In this document: piece after piece, positions 10,522-16,230 of the stretch | Position numbering within the stretch: the stretch's first letter is position 1 | Layout of the letters: every line of letters starts with the position of its first letter | IMG/VR virus record: IMGVR_UViG_3300045999_005958 | Coordinates: 1-20,904 of that record | Origin: a virus | DNA: 20,904 nucleotides | Strand: one strand, 5' to 3' | The notes under the pieces: model-generated | What the model saw: the letters and a program-made list of their open reading frames with translations, nothing else | What the model was told of the DNA's origin: nothing | The model's database searches: none | Position numbers and translations under genes: made by a program

Positions 10522-11709
10522 TCACCAAAGAGGTTCATCTCTCATAGGTGCTTGTGGTTTTCTTTGTGGTTGTGGAATTGGTTTTTTCACTGATGTTTCT
10601 GGACCGTCCCAAAGAGGTCCATCTTTATAGGGCTTACCATCACCAGGTTTAGTGCTATATCCACCAGAAGGAATATTTCTTTTTATAATTTGAGATCCTG
10701 TTCTAATAGTATTTGAAACAGATGGATTGTTTAATGTTTTTTTAATAATACCAGCACCAGTTTTAATTGCATTTCCAATTGGATTTGGTCTATAATTATC
10801 TCCACCGATAGTTTCAACAATATTTTGAATATAATTAGAATCCATTTGCATCATTACATAATTTGCCTCTTCAATAGTATCCACATGTCCAGTATCAAAA
10901 AGATATTCTAAAACAAGATCATATGCATCATATTCGTAAGATTGTCTTAAAGTAGTTGTCATTTTACTAGTGTTAAATGTTGGAATGTTTCTTTTTTTAA
11001 CTTCTGCTTCAATTGATTTTGCAGCAGATTGACTCGCAGGTTGAATTCTTTGAACAGCAGTATCAGTCTTTACTTTTGAGGGTGAAGGAGTAGATACTTC
11101 TGAGGAAGAAGTTTTTGGAGCAGGAAGTCTACTCTTTAAATCTGCCATTTGTGGATTAGTTGTTGCACTTGTTCCACGAGTTCTTTCCCTTTCGGCAGCA
11201 GCGGCAGCAAGTTTTGGATTTGCTAATGCCCATGTTGCCTTGCCAGTTGCTTCGGCACCTTTAATATCACCCATCTTTATTTGACGTTTATAAACTTCCG
11301 ATCCACCTTTTATTTTTTCTGCAGTTGATGCAGTTGCCGATGAAGTTTTTGGTTGAGTTGGTGTTGGTTTTGCTGCTTTTGGTTTTGGAGACGGTGCTGG
11401 AGAAGTAGATGATGGTGCAGTAGACTGGGGAGGTTTTGGTGGTGTTGAAGGAGTTGATCCAACACCTTTTAACCTTTGTTTCTCTGCTTCAATTTGTGCT
11501 TGTCTATCTTTATTTCTTTTTTCTGCAGCAGAAAACTTTGCTGGGTCCAAATATTTTAAAGCAGACTGTGGAACTTTTTCTTTCGGAATCCAAGTTCCTG
11601 GAATTGGTTTTCCAGTTTTTGGATCAATCATAACTGCACCAAGTTCACCCTTTTGGCGAGCAATTACTGGTCTTGAACCGCTTTGTTCTTTTATATTGCC
11701 AGAATTCAT
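10522..11709 (-). CDS. Late low-complexity protein with DLV motif, 395 aa
   Basis: Residues 85-220 are a Pro/Ser/Thr/Lys/Ala-rich disordered region (STPSTPPKPPQSTAPSSTSP and more). Residues 256-300 are an ordered acidic block: YDAYDLVLEYLFDTGHVDTI, then EEANYVMMQMDSNYIQNIVE, related to residues 188-228 of the next gene product. Before the disordered part there is a DPKTGKPIPGTWIPKEKVPQ segment. The tail has repeated GPLWDGP and RDEPLW motifs. A TATAAATA promoter lies 19 bp before the ATG and a terminator follows, so it is a single-gene late unit. Late timing and structure suggest a virion or internal-head protein. No family named. Confidence 0.7.
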   Translation of the reverse strand: MNSGNIKEQSGSRPVIARQKGELGAVMIDPKTGKPIPGTWIPKEKVPQSALKYLDPAKFSAAEKRNKDRQAQIEAEKQRLKGVGSTPSTPPKPPQSTAPSSTSPAPSPKPKAAKPTPTQPKTSSATASTAEKIKGGSEVYKRQIKMGDIKGAEATGKATWALANPKLAAAAAERERTRGTSATTNPQMADLKSRLPAPKTSSSEVSTPSPSKVKTDTAVQRIQPASQSAAKSIEAEVKKRNIPTFNTSKMTTTLRQSYEYDAYDLVLEYLFDTGHVDTIEEANYVMMQMDSNYIQNIVETIGGDNYRPNPIGNAIKTGAGIIKKTLNNPSVSNTIRTGSQIIKRNIPSGGYSTKPGDGKPYKDGPLWDGPETSVKKPIPQPQRKPQAPMRDEPLW

Positions 11710-11727
11710 TTTATTTTCGTTTTTAGT

Positions 11728-11735
11728 TATTTATA
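11728..11735 (-). promoter_or_regulatory. Late promoter (TATAAATA) for the 395-aa gene
   Basis: Exact TATAAATA on the minus strand, directly after the T-tract of the terminator of the upstream gene; the two share base 11735. Confidence 0.75.
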
Positions 11736-11757
11736 AAAAAAGGGGCGTTTTGCCCCC
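11735..11757 (-). terminator. Intrinsic terminator after the 282-aa gene
   Basis: Minus strand GGGGC-AAAAC-GCCCC followed by seven T, merging into the TATAAATA late promoter of the next gene. Confidence 0.85.
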
Positions 11758-11762
11758 TCTTA

Positions 11763-12611
11763 TCAAACTCCAGGAAGACCTGGAGTAACTACTGGTCCTT
11801 GCCCTCTTTTCAATCTACCAATTGATTTAGATGTAGCGTTTTGCAATTTATTAATCGCATCAGAGTCTCCATGATATCCTTGTCTTTGATCATCAACGAC
11901 TTTAGCGGTTCTAGAAGCAATAGCACTTTGCTCTAAAATACTATTTTTCCATTCTTCACCCATGTTTGCCATAATTGCAAGTGCTGCTTCTTCAGTATCG
12001 GCATAACCCTCATCAAGAAGATGTCCTTTAACTAGGTCAAAAAGATCTACCGATTGTAACTGATCCCAAGCACTTTTCTTTTTGTCTTCTGGTGTTGGTG
12101 TTGGTCTTGCTGTTTGAGGTTTATCTGGTTTTGGAATACTATGTCCTACGTCTTTTACTGATTGAGCACCACGCCCTAACCACTCTCTTCCAGCACCACC
12201 AGTGAGTACTTGATCTGCAGCAAGACCCAAAGCTACCCAAGGTGCAACTTTACCTGTTTTTGCAAGTATTTCCTTAGTTGTTTCTTTTGCTCCAGGAATA
12301 ACTTTAGGACCTTCTTCTGTCTGCTTAACAGTCCCTTTCCAGGCAGTTCTAGCAGCTCCTCTGGTGGCGGCAAGTGCTCGTCCACCCAGTGCTTTTAATA
12401 CAGTTCCCAAACCACCTTCACTAAGATAATGTTCATAAAGTTCATCATAAGTATACTCACTCAAATCATATCCTTCTTCAACTAGTTCACCAATAACTTG
12501 CAGAAATTCTTGAATATTTTCCTGCTCTTGTAAATCATCAGTTCCATTATCATAGATAGAAACATATGATTCTAAAAAGGATCTGTACTTTCCGCCAGTT
12601 AATCTTTCCAT
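11763..12611 (-). CDS. Late protein with DLV motif, 282 aa
   Basis: N-terminus MERLTGGKYRSFLESYVSIY and an acidic helical region (QEFLQVIGELVEEGYDLSEY). An Ala/Gly-rich segment (GRALAATRGAARTAWKG; KVAPWVALGLAADQVLTGGA) could be a membrane-active or packing helix. After a Pro/Lys linker, residues 188-228 hold VDLFDLVKGHLLDEGYADTE, then EAALAIMANMGEEWKNSILE, a motif shared with the 395-aa protein. The tail is basic (KSIGRLKRGQGP). It has its own AATAAATA promoter and a strong terminator. No Shine-Dalgarno is seen. Likely a virion or internal-head component, by context. Confidence 0.7.
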   Translation of the reverse strand: MERLTGGKYRSFLESYVSIYDNGTDDLQEQENIQEFLQVIGELVEEGYDLSEYTYDELYEHYLSEGGLGTVLKALGGRALAATRGAARTAWKGTVKQTEEGPKVIPGAKETTKEILAKTGKVAPWVALGLAADQVLTGGAGREWLGRGAQSVKDVGHSIPKPDKPQTARPTPTPEDKKKSAWDQLQSVDLFDLVKGHLLDEGYADTEEAALAIMANMGEEWKNSILEQSAIASRTAKVVDDQRQGYHGDSDAINKLQNATSKSIGRLKRGQGPVVTPGLPGV

Positions 12612-12633
12612 TAGAAATAATACTTTTTACTAA

Positions 12634-12645
12634 TATTTATTTATT
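12634..12645 (-). promoter_or_regulatory. Late promoter (overlapping AATAAATA copies) for the 282-aa gene
   Basis: Two overlapping AATAAATA matches on the minus strand (12634-12641 and 12638-12645), 22 bp or so before the ATG, in the 38-bp gap after the 473-aa gene. Confidence 0.6.
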
Positions 12646-12648
12646 TGA

Positions 12649-14070
12649 TTATGCTGGTTTTACTGTTGCTGATGGTTTAGCACCAGTTCCTACTTTTTTA
12701 GGCCCTACAATTTTAGGTCCAACTAATTTAGGACCAACTTTTGCTGGTCCAACTCCACGTCCAGGAAGTTTCTGAGCAGTTGCTGCCTTTGGAGTAATAC
12801 CAAGTTTCTTTTGATATGTTTGCGTATTCTTTAGAGCAGTTCTATACTCTTGTTTTGCTGCTTGAGTTTCTGCTGCCTTAGAATATCTACCAATATTAAG
12901 TGCCCTACCAACTCTTGCACCAAGACTTGTGTCTCTGGATGCAACTGAAGGTCTGGCAAGATAAACTGGTTTTCCTCCCTTATATGCTAAATCACCAACT
13001 ACTTGCTTACCAGATTTTGGATCACGAACTAATTGAGTTTTTGCAAGTTGAACGGTTTGTCTTTGTTTTCCAGCACCTGTACTCATGAATGCAGCACCTT
13101 TGGCATCTTTACTGGTGGTAGTTTTTCCACCAATACCAGTTAATGCAGATCCTTGTCTTGCACCATAAGTTCCTGCCTTTGCAGCAACTTGTCTTGCTCC
13201 TCTGGTATCTACAGTTTGCTGCGCTTTTTGAAGACCAGCACCTTGCTTAATTAATGCATTCTTTTGCTGGAACTTATCAAATCCAGTTGCTTTTGAAACT
13301 TCTTGTCTTGCTGGGCGGGTTTTATCTGCTGCATAATCATATGCCTTTCCGGCAGCATCTGCACCAGCAACTCCTGCAGCAAGTGCAGCAGCACCTTTAA
13401 CAATTGGTGGTCCAGGAACCATCGCCCCGAATTTTGCTGCTGCTGCATATCCTGCCAGTTGTGAAGCAGCACCACCTGCTGCTCTTTGTTTTGATTGTCC
13501 TGCTTCTCTTCTTGCCTGATAATCCATAGCAGCACCAGCAACGTTTGCCGCAGGACCTGCAACACTACCTAAACGAGAACGAAGTCCTGGACCCTTTGGT
13601 GGCGCAGCGGCAGGTGTTGGTGCAGGTGCTGGAACGTTTCTAGTAGGTGGTTTAGGAGGTGGTGGAGTAGCACCTGAGGGTTGTCTAGGAGGCGTTTGGG
13701 TACTTCTAGGTGGCGTCTGAGCGCCTCTAGGAGGTGTTTGAGTAGGTCCTGAGGGTTGTCTAGGAGGCGTTTGAGTACGTGTCTGAGCGCCTCTAGGGGG
13801 CGTTTGGGTTTGTGTTTGTGTGGACTGTGTAGATCCTGAAGGTTGTCTAGGTGGTGTTTGTGTAGATCTAGAACCCCTTACGTCTTGTCCAGAAACATTT
13901 TGAGTTCTTGCTTTGACCCTTGCCCTTGCTCTTCTCATATTTTCACGTTCACCTTCAGTACCTAATCTACTAACCCACTTCTCAAAATCAGCATCATTCA
14001 TTTTTTTCCATTGACCTGCCTCACTAGCAGCAGTTTCCGCAATAAATATAAACTCTCTAAAACTCTTCAT
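12649..14070 (-). CDS. Probable capsid-targeted internal head protein, 473 aa
   Basis: The N-terminus MKSFREFIFIAE-T closely resembles the capsid-targeting leader of T4 internal proteins (MKTYQEFIAE-A), which the prohead protease gp21 cuts after (L/I)xE; here I10-A11-E12 fits. Next comes a charged helix (DADFEKWVSRLGTEGERE, basic RRARARVKAR), a TQTPPR repeat region (69-134), Pro/Ala linker, and Ala/Gly-rich helices (AAGGAASQLAGYAAAAKFGA). The C-terminal half is strongly basic and ends in repeated VGPK units. The basic, low-complexity composition suits a DNA-associated protein packed in the head and injected. Its own TATAAATA promoter and AAGG 5 nt before the ATG are present. Role by analogy. 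Confidence 0.7.
   Translation of the reverse strand: MKSFREFIFIAETAASEAGQWKKMNDADFEKWVSRLGTEGERENMRRARARVKARTQNVSGQDVRGSRSTQTPPRQPSGSTQSTQTQTQTPPRGAQTRTQTPPRQPSGPTQTPPRGAQTPPRSTQTPPRQPSGATPPPPKPPTRNVPAPAPTPAAAPPKGPGLRSRLGSVAGPAANVAGAAMDYQARREAGQSKQRAAGGAASQLAGYAAAAKFGAMVPGPPIVKGAAALAAGVAGADAAGKAYDYAADKTRPARQEVSKATGFDKFQQKNALIKQGAGLQKAQQTVDTRGARQVAAKAGTYGARQGSALTGIGGKTTTSKDAKGAAFMSTGAGKQRQTVQLAKTQLVRDPKSGKQVVGDLAYKGGKPVYLARPSVASRDTSLGARVGRALNIGRYSKAAETQAAKQEYRTALKNTQTYQKKLGITPKAATAQKLPGRGVGPAKVGPKLVGPKIVGPKKVGTGAKPSATVKPA
13669..13866 (-). repeat. TQTPPR tandem repeats within the 473-aa gene
   Basis: Residues 69-134 contain six TPPR units, alternating between PPRQPSG and PPRGAQ contexts, encoded by near-identical DNA copies (ggcgtttg and cctgagggttgtctagg-type blocks). 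Such a tract can change length by slippage or recombination. Confidence 0.75.
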
Positions 14071-14090
14071 TTATCCCTTACTTTTTTAGA

Positions 14091-14098
14091 TATTTATA
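14091..14098 (-). promoter_or_regulatory. Late promoter (TATAAATA) for the 473-aa gene
   Basis: Exact TATAAATA on the minus strand, 21 bp before the ATG, fused to the T-tract of the preceding terminator. Confidence 0.75.
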
Positions 14099-14123
14099 AA
14101 AAAAAGAGGGTCCGAAGACCCTC
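14098..14123 (-). terminator. Intrinsic terminator of the primase-nrd unit
   Basis: Minus strand GAGGGTC-TTCG-GACCCTC, a 7-bp stem with a stable TTCG tetraloop, followed by eight T. It overlaps the stop codon of the 53-aa gene. Confidence 0.88.
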
Positions 14124-14283
14124 AGTTTACATCATCAGTTTTTTTACCTAACCATTCTGTCTCATAGTCATAATCCCCAAACAGAAACTCATCTGCTTCT
14201 GCTGCATTCTTATATGCATTTATGATATCTTGTTCCACCCATTCATCATAATTGGAATCATCTTTGAGTATTTTAGGGTTCAT
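14122..14283 (-). CDS. Small acidic hypothetical protein, 53 aa
   Basis: ATG at 14283, TGA at 14122-14124. The product is acidic and rich in Asp, Glu and aromatic residues: MNPKILKDDSNYDEWVEQDI, then INAYKNAAEADEFLFGDYDY, ETEWLGKKTDDVN. It overlaps the end of the GIY-YIG gene by 11 nt and runs into the terminator hairpin, so it is the last gene of the primase-nrdA-nrdB unit. The overlap suggests the endonuclease gene settled immediately upstream of an older gene. No function recognised. Confidence 0.65.
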   Translation of the reverse strand: MNPKILKDDSNYDEWVEQDIINAYKNAAEADEFLFGDYDYETEWLGKKTDDVN

Positions 14284-15004
14284 TTATAGTCCATCCATTT
14301 CTTCTTGGTCCAGTTCTATTGTATTTAACTGCGGCAGACATAGTTGCATATGAAATATTATGTAACTTACAAAATTGTTTTAATTTACCAACAATTATAT
14401 ATTCTTGCCCATCTGGAGAAATAAGTTTCCATTTTTTTGCTGATGGTGATAAGAAACCTTTTTCATATCTTTGTTTTGCTTTATCGCTTATTTTTCTTTT
14501 TCTTTCTTCACTACAAGGAACACCGTAACTTGGATTATTTTTTCCTGCTACTTTTTCACTTATTTTTTTCTTGGTTTCTTCTGTATGTTTTTTTGGACCA
14601 TATCCACCCGATTTAATTTGTAGATTTCTTCTCTTTTCTATTTGTTCCTCCCATTTATCTCCATATATTTCTTGATATGTACGACCTTTATGTTTTGGCG
14701 GTCTAGAACTTTCGCAAATGTTAGTTAGTATTCCATTTTCATCATATCTTGATCTACCATATTTTTTTATTAATTGTTCTTCATAAACATAAGCATCATT
14801 TTCATTCTCAAAATATTCTACTATTTTGATTTCTGGTTCATATCCTTCTTTTCTTATTTTTTGTATTTTGTTGAACTTTCTTTCATTATCACTCTTTGCT
14901 CTTGATTTCTCAGACAAATGAAAATAGACCCTATCGTTTTTTCCCTTTCCAACATAGAAAGGAAGATTAACTCTAGGGTCTATTAATTCATAAACATAAT
15001 ACAT
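14273..15004 (-). CDS. GIY-YIG homing-type endonuclease next to nrdB
   Basis: A 243-aa Seg-type enzyme. GIY-YIG core: YYVYELIDP (GIY position) and PFYVGKGKNDR (YIG position plus the catalytic-type Arg), with a Glu in the YVYEEQLIKKYG helix. NUMOD3-type DNA-binding repeats follow: KKHTEETKKKISEK and GKNNPSYGVPCSEERKRKIS. A C-terminal module WKLISPDGQEYIIVGKL, then FCKLHNISYATMSAA, resembles the helix-turn-helix repeat of intron-type endonucleases. It sits directly after nrdB; T4 carries mobE and I-TevIII at nrdA/nrdB, so this locus is a known homing hotspot. It has a sigma70-like and a late promoter inside an inverted repeat. No clear Shine-Dalgarno. Confidence 0.88.
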   Translation of the reverse strand: MYYVYELIDPRVNLPFYVGKGKNDRVYFHLSEKSRAKSDNERKFNKIQKIRKEGYEPEIKIVEYFENENDAYVYEEQLIKKYGRSRYDENGILTNICESSRPPKHKGRTYQEIYGDKWEEQIEKRRNLQIKSGGYGPKKHTEETKKKISEKVAGKNNPSYGVPCSEERKRKISDKAKQRYEKGFLSPSAKKWKLISPDGQEYIIVGKLKQFCKLHNISYATMSAAVKYNRTGPRRNGWTINEP

Positions 15005-15008
15005 AAGT

Positions 15009-15058
15009 AAGAAACTGAACTCTAATAGTATTTATATAATATTATATTTCAGTTTCTT
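15009..15058 (-). repeat. 11-bp inverted repeat framing the promoters of the nrdB-linked GIY-YIG gene
   Basis: AAGAAACTGAA (15009-15019) and TTCAGTTTCTT (15048-15058) are perfect reverse complements, 28 nt apart. Between them lie a -10 TATAAT and a TATAAATA. The promoter-distal arm covers bases -5 to -15 before the ATG at 15004, where a ribosome would bind. RNA read through from nrdB can form the hairpin; RNA started in the loop cannot. Confidence 0.75.
15029..15036 (-). promoter_or_regulatory. Late promoter (TATAAATA) for the nrdB-linked GIY-YIG gene
   Basis: Exact TATAAATA on the minus strand, 25 bp before the ATG, within the inverted-repeat loop. Confidence 0.75.
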
Positions 15059-15069
15059 GTAATTGTCAA
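15041..15069 (-). promoter_or_regulatory. sigma70-like promoter at the nrdB stop codon
   Basis: Minus strand TTGACA (15064-15069), 17-bp spacer, perfect TATAAT (15041-15046). The TGA stop of nrdB (15066-15068) forms part of the -35 box. Confidence 0.75.
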
Positions 15070-16208
15070 AGTTTAAAATCACTAAAAGTATTAGCAGTAA
15101 CATCATGTTTAATTCCACCGACAATGTAAGATTCATTTTCTGTTTCTTGATTGGCGGTTTGAAGTCCCTTAGAAGAGATCCAATGATCGGTCCAAGGGAG
15201 AGGATTATTCTTTGCTGAGATACTATAAAGAGGTTTCAGTCCGATTGCCTTCATTCTACGATTCGCAATCCATTCAACATACTGCTGTAACAGTTTATCA
15301 TTTAATCCAATCATAGAACCGTCCTTGAACAGATACTCTGCCCAGAGTTTTTCCTGATTTACAGCATTCTCAAAGGTCTTGTAGACCCACTGCTCCTCCT
15401 CTTTGGAAATACGTGCCATCTCAGGGTCATCACCTTCCTTCCATTTGTTTAAAATGTTCTGAGTGATTACCAGGTGCTGATTTTCATCACGAGCAATTAG
15501 TGAGATGATTTTTGCACTTCCTTCCATAATCTTGAGTTCGCCAAATGCAAAACTGCAAGCAAAACTGACATAAAAACGAATACCTTCAAGAATATTAACG
15601 TTTGCAACTGCTCTGAACAATTTGCGCTTGAGTTCATACCTTGCCTCTTGTGCGTATGGTACTTGTTCCAATGCGTGAACCCATTCATTTGAATTATCAT
15701 AGTGATGAGCACTATTGATAAAATCATTATATGCCTGAGTCACACTCACGGCACGTTCCATGATACGGTCTTCTTTGAGAATAGTATCAAAAACTTCAGA
15801 TGGGTCTGAATAAACGTTCTTGATAATATAAGTGTACGAGCGAGAATGGATCATTTCCATAAACTCCCATACTTTCATACATGCTTCTAGTTCGGGAAGG
15901 GAACAGTAAGGCGCGAACGCCATACCAGGACCACGACCCTGAACTGAATCCAACATTACCTGATACTTCAGGTTGCTGGTAAAGATGTGTTTTTGTTCTG
16001 GGCGAAGAGATTGATAATCTCCACGATCTTTCTGTAAGGAGACCTCTTCTGGTCTCCAGAAATAACCCAGTTGTTGTGTTGTTAGTTTATCAAAAATTGG
16101 ATACTTGTAAGAATCGTATCTTTGTATTCCCAATGGTTGCCCAAAAAACATAGGTTGCTTTTTGGTATCTACTTCATTAGAGTTAAAAACGGTCATAGAT
16201 TCAACCAT
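15066..16208 (-). CDS. nrdB: Ribonucleotide reductase class Ia, beta subunit
   Basis: A 380-aa protein. I start at the ATG at 16208 because GGAGG lies 8 nt upstream and the sequence then matches phage NrdB beginnings (MTVFNSNEVDT, PMFFG); the frame is open to 16250. The di-iron and radical residues are present: D87 (MLDSVQG), E118 and H121 with tyrosyl-radical Y125 (EMIHSRSY), the Glu of NILEGIRFY, and Glu/His of ARDENQHL. NrdB supplies the tyrosyl radical to NrdA for reducing ribonucleoside diphosphates to deoxynucleotides for phage DNA synthesis. It follows nrdA by 22 nt. Length fits T4 NrdB. No intron is present. Confidence 0.97.
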   Translation of the reverse strand: MVESMTVFNSNEVDTKKQPMFFGQPLGIQRYDSYKYPIFDKLTTQQLGYFWRPEEVSLQKDRGDYQSLRPEQKHIFTSNLKYQVMLDSVQGRGPGMAFAPYCSLPELEACMKVWEFMEMIHSRSYTYIIKNVYSDPSEVFDTILKEDRIMERAVSVTQAYNDFINSAHHYDNSNEWVHALEQVPYAQEARYELKRKLFRAVANVNILEGIRFYVSFACSFAFGELKIMEGSAKIISLIARDENQHLVITQNILNKWKEGDDPEMARISKEEEQWVYKTFENAVNQEKLWAEYLFKDGSMIGLNDKLLQQYVEWIANRRMKAIGLKPLYSISAKNNPLPWTDHWISSKGLQTANQETENESYIVGGIKHDVTANTFSDFKL

Positions 16209-16230
16209 TTTTTTATCCTCCAAACCTGTT

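Noticed and set aside
12649-13565. Alternative frames of Gln/Leu-rich sequence across the 473-aa gene
   Set aside because: They result from the repetitive GC-biased codons of the Ala/Pro-rich gene; the chosen frame has the promoter, ribosome site and leader motif.
13669-13866. CRISPR-like repeat array
   Set aside because: The repeats are in frame inside a coding region, encode TQTPPR units, and have no constant spacers.
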